This document shows, in pieces, positions 34,150 through 45,600 of a DNA stretch of 64,000 bases. Location of the stretch: NCBI GenBank assembly GCA_036924085.1, contig JAVGWX010000013.1, positions 59,612,390 through 59,676,389 of the forward strand, in the 5' to 3' direction. This stretch comes from Ariolimax columbianus (Eukaryota; Mollusca; Gastropoda; Stylommatophora; Arionidae). The stretch's first letter is position 1; each line of letters opens with the position of its first letter. The position numbers and the translations under genes are program-made. The notes beneath the pieces are model-generated. The model saw only the letters and a program-made list of their open reading frames with translations. It did no database searches and was not told where the DNA came from.

Positions 34150-35755
34150 AAATAAATATACTTAACTTAACTTAACTTAACGTCTTTATACTGGTTTAGA
34201 AGACCCTGCGGAGTCTGTATACAACCAGTTACATTTACATCACATTGCTCTAAAAGCTATGCGCATCCAGTATATTGTTAAATGCATTAACTGTCTCTGC
34301 CTCCACCACCTCCCCCTGGTAATGCATTCCAAGCAGACACCACTCTCTGACTAAAAAAATATTTCCTAATATCTAATCTGGACCTCTCTTTAGTCAGTTT
34401 GTAACTATGCCCTCCTGTTATTGTAGGTGGCCTTATTTTAAAAAAAACTTGTTATAGTATAATTTATCCAATCCTCTGATCATCTTATAAACCAGTATTA
34501 AGTCACCACGAATTCTTCTCTCTTCGAGACACTGTAAGCCGGTTTTTTCTGAGTCGTTCCTCATAACTGTAATTCTGGAATCCCACTATCATCTTTGTCG
34601 CTCTTTTTTGTATTCTTTCTAGCATGTTTATGTCCCCTCTATGATAAGGACTCCACACCTGTACACAGTACTCCAATCTAGGTCTAACTAAAGCTTTATA
34701 CAGTTTGACGATCACTTCCTTGCTCTTATGTTTAATATTTCTTTTTATCATACCTAACATTGCATTTGCCTTTTTCACTGCTACCTTAACTTGCTCACTC
34801 ACCTTTCCTGTATGATCTATTATAACCCCTAGGTCCCTTTCCTTATCTATCTTTCTAATATTGTTTTCTCCCATTCTGTAATTATGTTCCATATTGGATC
34901 TACCCATGTGGATGACTGTACATTTATCTGCATTAAACTCCATTTGCCAGCTTACAGACCATTCTCGAATTTTATCTAAATCCGACATCAATATATCCAC
35001 TTCCGCTTTAGATGAGACACTTACTGCATAGTTTTGTGTCATCAGCAAAATTTGCAATTATGGATCCCATATCAATGTCCAAATCATTTATATATATCAA
35101 GAACAAAATTGGTCCCAAAACCGAGCCCTGTGGCACACCACTTTTCACTTCACACCACTCAGAGTACTCCTTATTTATGCCCACCCTCTGCCTTCTTCCC
35201 GTTAACCAATTTTCAATCCATTTGGCAACTTCCCCACCTATTCCATGTGATTTTAACTTTCGAAATAATCTTTGCCTTTGCAAAGTCTAGATAAATAACA
35301 TCCACTGGCTCCCCTTTATCTATGATTTTAGTAACCTCCTCCATGAATTCTAATAGATTTGTTAAGCATGATCTCCCTCTAGTAAACCCATGCTGACTAT
35401 TTCTAATTAGATTAAATTTGTCTAAATGCATTACAATGTTTTCTTTGATTATTGACTAACAATTTACAGACTATGCTCGTAAAACTCACCGGTCTATAAT
35501 TTTGCTGGATCCGATTTTTTGCCTTTTTTTAATAAGGGGATCACTCCTGCATCTTTCCAATCCCGTGGAACAATCCCTTTTGTCCGTGATTGAGAACATA
35601 ATATAGCCAATGGTTTTGCTAGTTGGTCTCTAATTTCATACAGCAATTTTGGATGAATACCATCTTGACCTGGACATTTATTCACTTTCAACCCCTCCAA
35701 TTTTTTAAAAAACCATTTCCTCCTTAATACAGATTGATCTTAATCCCACTGTATA
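34150..35755 (-). mobile_element. CR1-A copy with complete 3' end
   Basis: The 3' tail is ttaacttaacttaac at 34155-34178, followed by 3' UTR. RT frames at 34503-35057 and 35008-35283 have [27 protein letters not shown] and VKLYKALVRPRLEYCVQVWS. More N-terminal RT pieces at 35213-35700 include KCPGQDGIHPKLLYEIR. Several small indels. By eye it is nearly identical to the copy at 8440-9650. Confidence 0.9.
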
Positions 35756-35764
35756 GATATCAAT

Positions 35765-36035
35765 AATAATATTATCAAGTTCGCTTAGGCTTCTGAGGCA
35801 CTTGATGATGATCGATCATGGTCTACTGCTGCGGCACGGCTCCGGGCCTTGTCCAGAGTGGCGGGAGAGGTTGCTTCTGCCGAAGCCATGCTGTACGGGA
35901 TGAGCCTCGTCTGCGACTTCAGCCTGCCGGAATAAGTGTTTTGGCGCTGAGGAACTATTTGTGAAGTATTGTGTTGGTCGAGGCTTCCTAGTCCACCCGT
36001 ATCACAACTCGGCGGCGGTCCAGTGTTTTCTAGAT
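35765..36035 (-). mobile_element. LINE-H-like 3' end
   Basis: A minus-strand open piece (SSASEA end) is followed by gaacttgataatattattat, resembling the LINE-H 3' terminus. The protein is not recognised. Confidence 0.4.
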
Positions 36036-36039
36036 TGGG

Positions 36040-36370
36040 TATATGATTGTTTCGTTGTTTAATGCCCACAATGAGTTAGTTTGCTCTTTTGTGCGCCATG
36101 AAAAGAATGTTGTGGCGGGTTGTAGTAGCATTCCTCACATCCCGAGCATGCTGATAAAGGTGGACCACGGTTCTCCAGTCGGTTGTGCTATGTTTGGCTT
36201 CATCTGCGTGGCGCTCACTACTACAGAGATCACATCGATCCACATCTCGTCAGCCAGGCTGCATTGAAAACAGCCTATTTCCAGTTAACACTGTATGGGA
36301 GAGAGATTGTGGTCTTGGTCAGTGTATTGTGCCTGACGCGATGTCCTGGTCAGTATGGTGTATCTGACTA
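36040..36370 (-). mobile_element. S3 repeat, inverted
   Basis: Reverse complement of the S3 body (aatgcccacaatgagttagt, ctccagtcggttgtgctatg) with about two VNTR-like units at 36310-36370. Confidence 0.8.
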
Positions 36371-36379
36371 GACTAGCGT

Positions 36380-37050
36380 CACAATTCTCCATGCCTGCTT
36401 TAGAAGAAACCTTCACGTTCCGGATGAAGTCATGCCATCGGCTGTCCTGGATACGCTCCTGGACGTGAAAGACGTATAGTTTTGATGTGATGATCAAGTA
36501 ATGTCCATGTTTCGGAGCCATAAAGCAGGACTCGCACCACACAGGATTGGTAGATGCAGATTTTTGTCTTTAATGGGAAATCCTGCTGTTACTCCATTCA
36601 CGTTGGAGGCCATGCTGAGTTGGTGCAGTCAGACCTATCCGTCTTGACACATTCGGACCTCTGCGCCTATCTGATCAGATCAGGTGAATTCTTGTATGTC
36701 CTCCGCCGTGTAGCCATAAGTTTCGATACCCGGTGGTGCTGTGTTGGAAATGAGGTTATGAACTTTGGTTTTGGCCCAGGAGATAGACAGTGCCAGAAAG
36801 GAAGTTTCGCTTCCTAGGATTTCTAGACAGCGCTGCAGCGCATAGTTGTCTATGGGGGACAGAACAATGTCTTTCACATAAACGAGATTGGTGAAGATTG
36901 ATTGGTCAATGACGATACCTTCTTGGAGCGCGCTGAGGTGGGGAAGAAGTTAATCAATCGCGCTGTAGAAAAGGTCGGGGGCAAGAACATAGCTCTGTCT
37001 GACATCAAAAGTCACGAGGAATCTGTTCGAGAGAGATCCACCTAGTCGAA
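36380..37050 (-). mobile_element. LINE-E RT fragment with altered catalytic box
   Basis: The minus strand reads VRQSYVLAPDLFYSAID, FTNLVYVKDIVLSPIDNYA and LALSISWAKTKV, a jockey/RTE-like RT in which the catalytic YADD is YVKD. QDFPLKTKICIYQSCVVR-type text and WHDFIRNVKVSSKAGMEN follow in shifted frames. Inactive. Confidence 0.7.
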
Positions 37051-37080
37051 AACATATTTGTACATTTTATTTCCTAATAG

Positions 37081-37365
37081 TAGAGTACAGGATGAAGATG
37101 GGATTGATAAAAATATACGTTCAGGAGCAACAATGCCACCTGCAATTGAACTTCTGGAAGAACCTCCAGTTAAACCTGAAGTAGATCGACCGAAGTCTCC
37201 TGCAATAGTCATGGGCACGACGATGATGTATCAGTTGCATCTAAGATTGTGGCCAAATATGGCTACAAGGAAGGTCATGTGCTAGGAAAATCCGAACAGG
37301 GAATGAGTACAACTTCGTGTGTTGAAAAGATCAGTAAATGTGTAGACAAGACGATTCAATATTAA
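37081..37365 (+). pseudogene. RBM17: RBM17 (SPF45) G-patch fragment, frameshifted
   Basis: RBM17/SPF45 is a splicing factor with a G-patch and a C-terminal UHM domain. Here the first frame gives SGATMPPAIELLEEPP and DRPKSPAIVMG, the linker before the G-patch. After a one-base frameshift near 37210 the second frame reads KIVAKYGYKEGHVLGKSEQG and STTSCVEKISK, the G-patch core (family pattern GxxxGxGLGKxxQG). A stop follows at 37363. Upstream and UHM parts are missing. It lies between LINE-E and an old CR1-A copy, on the strand opposite the host exons. No intron is seen inside. A processed or otherwise duplicated pseudogene piece is most likely. Confidence 0.78.
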
Positions 37366-37499
37366 AATTATTAAGGCAATCCGAGCTTCTAGCCAGTTTT
37401 GTAGACGGCCCAAGACTTCCTACATTGTGACTATTACGACACAAGGACACGACATACTTAAAGAACCCCAGCAATACTTCATGTAACTTCTTCATATTG

Positions 37500-38510
37500 C
37501 TTTGGAAGTCTCTGCAGAGTCTGTATACAACAAGTTGTTTTTGTTCTACTCCAATTGATCTAAAATAACTATGTGTCCAATCTATTCTTGAATGCATTAA
37601 TTAACAGACCATGCCTCCACTATTTTCTGTGGCAATTCATTCCAAGTATTCACCACTCTCTGTCTAAAAGAATATTTCTTAGTAGGCCTATGTGAATCCC
37701 TATTTCTTTATCGCAGGGCAAGAGTACGAAAGTGGGTAGTTCATGAAAAGTCACATTTTTACTTTAACAGATAACCCTCTGATCTAAATCTATTTTGAAT
37801 ATGATGGGCAAATGAACACTGTATCCAACAATTACAATTCCAGACACATAAGTAATACACATTTTGTAATAAACAACCCGAGATTGAAAGTGCGTATTAT
37901 TGCCCCAACTACCCTATCTAATCTGGACTTTAACCAAAATTAATTTGTAGTTGTGCTCACTTGTTCTTGTAGTCGGTTGTAAATTTGGAAAACTTGTTGA
38001 AGTCTAATTTATTCCCTTACAACCCCGAATTAAGTCACCTTTAACTCTTCTCTTTTCTAGAACTGTAGGTCGAATTTTTTTTTAGCCTTTTCTCATAACT
38101 ATAATTCCGGAATCCAACTAGCAGTTATATCACTCTTCTTTGTATCCTTTTCAGAATGTTTATTTCTCCTCTACGATTAGGACTTCACACCTGAACAGAG
38201 TACTAAAATTTAGGTCTAACTAATGTTTTATACAGTTTGACTATCACTTCATTTCTCCTATGTTTAATATTTCATTCTATCATACCAAATTTTGCATTTG
38301 CCTTTTTCACTGCTACCTGGACTTACTCATGCACCTTGTTTATATGATCTTTTATAACTCCTAGGTCCCTTTCCTTTTCTACCTTTCTAATATTGTTCAC
38401 TCCCATCCTAATATTCAATTCCAGATTGAATCTACCCACGTTGATAACTATACATTTATCAACATTAAACTCCATCTGCCAGTTCTCGGACCATACTTGA
38501 ATGTCCTGAC
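37500..38510 (-). mobile_element. Old, highly diverged CR1-A copy
   Basis: Collinear with the 3' half of CR1-A (agagtctgtatacaac, cattccaagtattcaccact, gttttatacagtttgactat, cattaaactccatctgccag) but with many substitutions and indels. It marks an older wave than the copies at 8.4 and 34.2 kb. Confidence 0.8.
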
Positions 38511-39484
38511 CTCAATACCTAACTTTGCTGTCTCCATCCTTTGCGATGAGGACGGGGTGTTGCACTCTAAGAGACCACCATCATTATCATGTGTCATACC
38601 GACAGACCAACGTGATAATGAATGTCCACAACGTCTAGTATCGAATAATCATATGTGTCCGTTTTACAAGCTTTCATTGGACATTACATTACCAGGATTC
38701 TGTCCGTGATCTTTGCCCGTTTGCACGGGCTTCCCCATAACCTAGAAAGTAGTACGTGCGTGCACGTCATCTACTAATGTGACGTATTAATCAGTAAAAA
38801 TGTTGACGTACCCTCGAATGACCTGCCCAAAACGCCATACATTATGTCATTTCTTAGTAAGATTTTCTGACGACATTTGTTATCCAACTACAGGGATATA
38901 ACTGGTTCATAGGCGTCTTAGTCTTTGCAGACCATACGAGTGGCACCCTGTGAGTAGCCTTTCAAAGCGCTGAATATGGAGATCCTGGGCTGCCCAAACT
39001 GCAGGATCCCCCTCTCGGCCTCGCTGGTGTAATCCAATTTGGCACCAGCTCAGATGCAGGAGCTACCGAAATGAGATCGCAATTTTGAAACCATTCGCCT
39101 TAGGTGCAACCACTCTGGATCTTCTGTTTGGGTTTACTCCCGTAGCCCTACTCTCTTCCGAGGTTTCCAAAAGGCAGTGGAGTCGTTGTCCGCAGATGCT
39201 AGTTACTCGAGACATTCGATGATACTCTCATCGTCCCAAGACTAGCCAGCACTCCCTGGGACGTGTGGGCTTACAATCAGTGTTCTTCCCCTCCTAGGTG
39301 AACTGCCTGAACAGGCTAACGAGCTTCGTCTACTCGAGTTTAGAGTCAGAGTTTACCTTCTCTTAGATTGACTGCTAACCAAGGCTAATGAGCCCAATCT
39401 GCCCGCTCAGTTATATCACCGGGAACTCGGTCGCGCGCCACAGCAGGCTCTGTATAACTGGTTACCACACTGCATACTGGAAAA
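38511..39484. other. No gene recognised
   Basis: About 1 kb of moderately GC-rich sequence without recognisable coding frames or known repeat in this window. Confidence 0.4.
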
Positions 39485-39950
39485 TAGATCAGGTCAGGTC
39501 ATCCCGTAACCGGTGAGGTCGTTGGGGCACACATGAAGACATCCTCACAATACCACGCCGCTGCCTGTGACTCGTCTGGTCGGAGATTGGTCCATTCTTT
39601 TATGTTGTCCTCCCATCTCTTTTTGTGGCGGCCTCTTCGTCGTCTGCCATGCACCTTTCCGTGGAGGATTGTATTTGCAAGACCATTTGATCTCGATATA
39701 TGACCGTACCGAGCGAGTTTCCTTCTTTTGACAGTTGCCAAGAGGTCTTCAAAAGGCCCTATTGCTGTTGTAATTCTATCTCGTATTTCCTCATTTGCAA
39801 CTCTATCTTTGTACGTGACGTTTAAAAGTCTTCGGAAACATCTCATCTTCAAGGCCTGTATCCTTCGTTGAAGGTCAGCTGTAACTGTATAGAAAGGGGG
39901 AATTTTATGGATTGATAAAAAATCGACGTCCAATTCTGGTTTGAACAAAA
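39485..39950 (-). mobile_element. LINE-B 3' end
   Basis: A 149-codon frame reads MRCFRRLLNVTYKDRVANEE, RRKLARYGHISRSNGLANT and ILHGKVHGRRRRGRH. The 3' terminus is the aggtcaggtcatcccgtaac complement at 39488-39510. Confidence 0.85.
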
Positions 39951-40254
39951 TGTCTTAGTATAAATAAAACCGTCTATCGAAAAAAGTAGCTTTTAATATT
40001 TACTCGTTTGCACGTTTTTATTTAACTTGACAAGTCCATTGGACGTTTTACGTGGACTTCCATTTTCCCTATCAGCCAACTTCCACATAACCTAGAGCAG
40101 TGCTCTTCAGCCTCAGGACCTAACGCACACTAGTTGGCGATTTTAGCTTTCAGGTGGGCGGTAACAGAATAATGACATGCATTATTAAAAACACAACCTG
40201 AGAAAACTAAGGTCGAATAGCAACAAACTAACAATAGTGCAAATTTTGAGAACC
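39951..40254. other. No gene recognised
   Basis: AT-rich; nothing supported. Confidence 0.35.
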
Positions 40255-40660
40255 TGTATGTTTCATGTGACAGCATGCGGCTGGGGTGAAACATGGACAG
40301 TTATCCAAATCTAGAGTCCTTCAAGTCCTTCAATGTTATAGAAAGTTTCTCAGAATACAGTGGACTGAAAAAAGAAGAATGCAGATATTCGACAACAGTT
40401 GAGCATAGCGAAGAACTGGTTCAAAAATTCCATCTTGAGCAAAAATGTGAAATACTTTGGACACAAAAAAAAATCATCCGTCTTGAGATAACGGTAATGG
40501 AAGGCATGGCGCTGGGCAGGAGAAGCAAGGGCAGATCAATGAGGCGATGTCAAAAGATCGTGGAGCAGGCGGGAGATTTGGCAAGAGATCGAGTTTTTTT
40601 CAGACGTTATGTGATGGTCGTTCTGCAAAGGACATACTACATGATGATTAAAAATATCCA
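40255..40660 (+). mobile_element. LINE-C C-terminal relic
   Basis: Frame-corrected: CGWGETWT, then NWFKNSILSKNVKYFGH, then the RGAGGRFGKRSSF region. Matches the order of the LINE-C end at 45.9-46.3 kb. Broken frames. Confidence 0.5.
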
Positions 40661-40789
40661 AAATATAAAAACTCGGTGGACGATCGTGGGATTTTCTTCA
40701 ATTTAGATTTCAGTGGGCGGTAAGGAAGATTTATCCTCACGAAAGTTACAAAAATTGGCGCCAGGTATGAAAAGCTTGAAGAGCTCTGA

Positions 40790-41540
40790 CCTGATCCACA
40801 TGGGTAGATCCAATATGGAACATAATTACAGAATGGGAGAAAACAATATTAGAAAGATAGATAAGGAAAGGGACCTAGGGGTTATAATAGATCATACAGG
40901 AAAGGTGAGTGAGCAAGTTAAGGTAGCAGTGAAAAAGGCAAATGCAATGTTAGGTATGATAAAAAGAAATATTAAACATAGGAGCAAGGAAGTGATCGTC
41001 AAACTGTATAAAGCTTTAGTTAGACCTAGATTGGAGTACTGTGTACAGGTGTGGAGTCATTATCATAGAGGGGACATAAACATGCTAGAAAGAATACAAA
41101 AAAGAGTGACAAAGATGATAGTGGGATTCCAGAATTACAGTTATGAGGAACGACTCAGAAAAACCGGCCTACAGTGTCTCGAAGAGAGAAGAATTCGTAG
41201 TGACTTAATACAGGTTTATAAGATGATCAGAGGAATCGATAAATTAGACTATAACAAGTTTTTTTTTAAATACAGCCACCTACAATGACACGAGGGCATA
41301 GCTACAAGCTGACTAAAGAGAGGTCCAGGTTAGATATTAGGAAATATTTTTTTAGTCAGAGAGTGGTGACTGCTTGGAATGCATTGCCAGGGGAGGTAGT
41401 GGAGGCAGGGACAGTTAATGCATTTAAGAATAAACTGGATGCGCATAGCTTTTAGAGCAAGGTGATGTAAATGTAACTGGTTGTATACAGACTATGCAGG
41501 GTCTTCTAAACCAGTATAAAGACGTTAAGTTAAGTTAGAG
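40790..41540 (+). mobile_element. CR1-A copy, 3' third
   Basis: A single frame from about 40790 to 41288 (HMGRSNMEHNYRMGENNIRK, RLEYCVQVWSHYHRGDINM) is followed by 3' UTR and a gttaagttaagtt tail. 5'-truncated and young-looking. Confidence 0.9.
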
Positions 41541-41559
41541 AGTTGAAATAGTGAACACT

Positions 41560-41890
41560 CGTCAGGTCGTTGGGGCACACTTGAAGACACTCCCAAAATC
41601 CCACGCCATCCTTCTCTTGTCTGCCGCCGTCTGTCGTAACTCACCGGTACGAAGGCTTGACCACTCAGTGATGTTGTCCACCCACCTCTTCCTTGTATGT
41701 CCTCGCCCTCTCTGTCCTGGTACGGACCAAAGAGTATCGAGTTGGTAATTCCGTTGGACCTCGCGACGTGCCCGTACCAGGCGATCTTTCGTCTTTTGAT
41801 TGTTGTGAACAGATCTTGAAAAGGACCAATAGCATCTTCAACTCTGTCGTATTTCTACGTTCGTGTAGTAGTACAACCTTAATATATGAA
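41560..41890 (-). mobile_element. LINE-B-related 3' end
   Basis: Contains gtcaggtcgttggggcacac at its left end and the diverged reverse complement of the LINE-B C-terminus (gatcttgaaaaggaccaata). Confidence 0.6.
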
Positions 41891-41899
41891 AGGTTGACG

Positions 41900-42235
41900 G
41901 AGAACAGAGACGGTAGTCAGATCAGGCACACCATACTGACCAGGATCTCGTGTCAGGGACAGACACGATATACTGACAACGATCACTATCTCTCTTTCAT
42001 GTTTTCCCTGGAAACAGGCTGTTTTAAGGCAGTCTGGCTGACGAGATGTGGATCAACGTGATCTCCATAGTAGTGAGCGGCACCCAGATGAAGCCAAGCA
42101 TGGCACAACCGCCTGCAGGACCACGGCCCACCTTCATCAGCACGCTCGGGATGTGAGGAAACCTACTGCAACCCGTCACTTTACTCTTCAGTGCGCACAA
42201 AAGAGTAAACTTACTCATTGTGGGCATTAAACAAC
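41900..42235 (+). mobile_element. S3 repeat
   Basis: About two VNTR-like units (atcaggcacaccatactgac) then body, ending gggcattaaacaacaacatc. Confidence 0.8.
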
Positions 42236-42329
42236 AACATCAAAGGTTAACGGCACCTGGACAGGTCATTCAAAAGTTTCTACCGAAATACGTAATTGTT
42301 TAAATACTTGCTTGTTCATTCCAGAAGAA

Positions 42330-43500
42330 GAATCTTTCTACGATAGCAGTTTGATTCCCTGTAGAAAGCCATTGTCGAAGCATTTATGTATTTTTGCGAA
42401 GTGATGTCTATGGCATTTTGTTTTATATGATGGTGGTTGCCAGTCCCATGCGGAGCTCTGCTTAGTCGGCTTTTATGGCATGCAAAATAGGAGTAAGAGG
42501 AACAACGGGATCCACAAGGAGCATAGGCCATTGATACCCTTCCTCAAGCAAGTTCGATCTTGAGCTGCCTTTTCCGCCTCTTTTCAGTTGAGGTCCAGGG
42601 AACAGACCTTATTCTCAGAGTCCCTTCTCCAGGTGTTTCTTTGTCTACCTCTCTTCTTCTTTCCCTGTGGATTCAATGTCAGGAATTATCTGGCCACGTT
42701 TGGTGTTGCTTTCCGTAGCGTGTCCTTTCCAACTATATTTAATATGTTGTCACGCTGGTTGCTGTTGGATTGCTCACTGATTGCTCTTGCCATCTTATAT
42801 CTATTTTCCTGCATATACATTTATTGAGACATGGACAGTTACAGCTGACCTTTAACGAAGGATACAGGCCTTGGAGATGAGATGTTTCCGAAGACTTTTA
42901 AGCGTCACGTTCAAAGATCTAGTTACAAATGAGGAAATACGAGATAGAATTACAACAGCAATAGGGTCTTTTGAAAACATCTTCGCAACTGTCAAAAGAA
43001 TGAAACTCGCTTGCTACGGTCACATGTCGAGATCAAATAGTCTTGCAAATACAATCCTCCACGGAAAGGTGCATGGCAGACAACGAAGAGGCCGTCCCAA
43101 AAAGAGATGGGAGGACAACATAAAAGAATGGACCAATCTCTGACCAGAAGAGTCACAGTCAGCGGCCGCTGACAGAGAAGGGTGACGTGGTGTTGTGAGG
43201 ATGTCTTCATGTGTACCCTATCGGTTACGGGATGACCTGACCTGACATTTATTGATGAACGACTGGTGTTTCCCCTGTGTTTGTCTTTGATGTTGACCTA
43301 GTTTCTGCTCCTAACAAAATTACTAACTTGACATTGGAATTCACCAATCTGAACTTCATATCACTCTTTTATTTCCCTGGATTCTCACATATTATTTAGT
43401 ACCAGGAATACTGTCTTTGCCTTTCTAATTCTAGCCCTTAGACCTGCCTCTGTGCCAATTGAAGTATCAATGACCCTAGTACAGTTTATCAACCACGCCA
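42330..43500 (-). mobile_element. LINE-J, interrupted by LINE-B
   Basis: The minus-strand RT C-terminal region reads FRLVNSNVK and LGAETRSTSKTNT (43490-43256), then breaks. It resumes at 42827-42540 with KIDIRWQEQSVSN and a Lys/Arg-rich tail. Removing the LINE-B insert joins the two parts in frame order. Heavily mutated. Confidence 0.65.
42828..43244 (+). mobile_element. LINE-B insertion with 11-bp TSD
   Basis: 5'-truncated LINE-B: MRCFRRLLSVTFKDLVTNEE and LANTILHGKVHGRQRRGRP, ending gggatgacctgacctg. It is flanked by acatttattga at 42817-42827 and 43245-43255. Confidence 0.88.
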
Positions 43501-43623
43501 TTGACGATCTTCAAACAATTATGTTAATTACTTTTGTTTCCTCCAAACATTTGTCCCGTAGCTGTGTCTTTTCTACAGTGCCCTACATCAAAACTCTTTC
43601 TATAACTTGCCGAAACAAAAGAT

Positions 43624-44560
43624 AAGCGGTTTGTTTTGTTGCGCATAATAACGTGTCTTTGAGGACAGACAGCCCTCTGTTCATCATCTTTAGCTTTGTT
43701 GTATGTAATAAAGTGTCTTTGAGCACAAGCCACCTTCAACTCATCATCATTAGCCTTGTTCTGTGTAATAAAGTGTCTTTTAGCACTAGCATCCCTCATC
43801 CCATTATCATTAGCCTTGTTCTGTGTAATAAAGTGTCTTTTAGCACTGGCATCCCTCATCCCATTAGCCTTGTTCTGTGTACTAAAGTGTCTTTTAGCAC
43901 TGGCATCCCTCATCCCATTAGCCTTGTTCTGTGTACTAAAGTGTCTTTTAGCACTGGCATCCCTCATCCCATTAGCCTTGTTCTGTGTACTAAAGTGTCT
44001 TTTAGCACTGGCATCCCTCATCCCATTAGCCTTGTTCTGTGTACTAAAGTGTCTTTTAGCACTGGCATCCCTCATCCCATTAGCCTTGTTCTGTGTACTA
44101 AAGTGTCTTTTAGCACTGGCATCCCTCATCCCATTATCATTAACCTTGTTCTGTGTAATAAAGTGTCTTTTAGCACTGGCATCCCTCATCCCATTAGCCT
44201 TGTTCTGTGTACTAAAGTGTCTTTTAGCACTGGCATCCCTCATCCCATTAGCCTTGTTCTGTGTACTAAAGTGTCTTTTAGCACTGGCATCCCTCATCCC
44301 ATTATCATTAACCTTGTTCTGTGTAATAAAGTGTCTTTTAGCACTGGCATCCCTCATCCCATTATCATTAACCTTGTTCTGTGTACTAAAGTGTCTTTTA
44401 GCACTGGCATCCCTCATCCCATTATCATTAACCTTGTTCTGTGTAATAAAGTGTCTTTTAGCACTGGCATCCCTCATCCCATCATCATTAACCTTGTTCT
44501 GTGTAATAAAGTGTCTTTTAGCACTGGCATCCCTCATCCCATTATCATTAATAACCTTCA
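43624..44560. repeat. 54/60-bp minisatellite, open in both directions
   Basis: About 15-17 units of 54 or 60 bp, differing by a 6-bp atcatt block. Because both lengths are multiples of three, a 345-codon frame stays open on the minus strand (repeat NGMRDASAKRHFSTQNKA), with 313- and 272-codon frames on the plus strand. The minus frame has a unique C-terminus (FDVGHCRKDTATGQMFGG). No signal peptide, promoter or known domain; treated as a repeat, not a gene. Confidence 0.9.
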
Positions 44561-44869
44561 TTGCTGTTCTTTGATTCTTAACATTCCTCTGTAAAGCCTC
44601 TTACATTGGTCTTCATACTCATGTGCTGATTGGAACATGATTCCCTTCCTTGTGTCATGGTTGATCCTACATAACGTCTAAGAACTCTATCTCATCCATG
44701 GACTAAGATCCGTTGCATAGATTGTTTTTTTATTTTCAAAAAGTTGTTTTTATCCGTGGGTTTCATTCTTTATTTCAGATCTGTTATCCTATCCAATGTT
44801 ATTAGAGTGATCTGGTATTTACAAGTGTGGACTTGTTATATTGTTGTTATTCGAAGCTACTCTTGCTGA

Positions 44870-45290
44870 GTTGAGTTAACTTAACTTAACTTAACGTCTT
44901 TATACTGGTTTAGAAGACTCTGCAGAGTCTGTATACAACCTGTTTCATTTACATTACCTTGCTCTAAAAGATATGCGCATCCAATTTATTCTTAAATGCA
45001 TTAACTATCCTCCACTACCTCAAGTGGCAATGCATTCCAAGCATTCACCACTCTCTGACTAAAAAAATATTTCCTAATATCTAATCTGGACTTTTCTTTA
45101 TTTAATTTGTAGCTATGCCCTCTTGTTCTTGTAGATGGTTGTATTTTGAAAAAAACTTGTTATAGTCTAATTTATCCATTCCTCTGATCATCTTATAAAC
45201 CAGTATTGTCACCACAAATTCTTCTCTTTTCTAGACACTGTAGGCCGGGTTTTCTTAGTATTTCCTCATAACTGTAATTCTGGTTGAGTT
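44870..45290 (-). mobile_element. CR1-A 3' end, inverted
   Basis: Begins ttaacttaacttaacgtctt and runs to taactgtaattctgg. 5'-truncated. Confidence 0.88.
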
Positions 45291-45424
45291 AACTCTTGAC
45301 AATATTTCTTTACCAGCTGGTTACAGGGGCTCTTCTTACATCCTGGGGTTATTTGTTATGTTCACTGACCCGATGGCCATCCTTCAAACATTAGAAAATG
45401 CTAGACATTGTTGACCTTATCCAT

Positions 45425-45600
45425 GTTAATGTATTGGAATGCACATGATGCAGTGGAAGCAGGGTTAGTTCCATGGTTAGTTAATGAATTCAAAAATAGA
45501 TTGGATGCTGACAGTTATTTTTAGTATCTGTGGGGTAGTATAAACTGGTTGTATACTCTTTAGAGCCTTCTAAACCAATAAATTGAAGTTAAGAAGTTAA
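45425..45600 (+). mobile_element. Diverged CR1-A 3' end
   Basis: attcaaaaatagattggatg, then aactggttgtatactcttta, then ttctaaaccaataaattgaa. It forms an imperfect inverted pair with the preceding element. Confidence 0.65.

Noticed and set aside
40293..40706. A 137-codon plus-strand frame as a novel gene
   Set aside because: Other frames across the same bases give the LINE-C C-terminal motifs in order, so this frame is a shadow.
43653..44594. Two long plus-strand frames (313 and 272 codons, Ser/Leu-rich) as membrane protein genes
   Set aside because: They are shadows of a minisatellite whose unit length is a multiple of three; three frames on two strands are open at once, and no unique domain is present.
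44560..44705. Minus-strand peptide HEYEDQCKRLYRGMLRIKEQ as a host terminal exon
   Set aside because: A plausible-looking helix with an upstream AG, but no family match and no upstream partner exon in phase; likely LINE-derived or chance.
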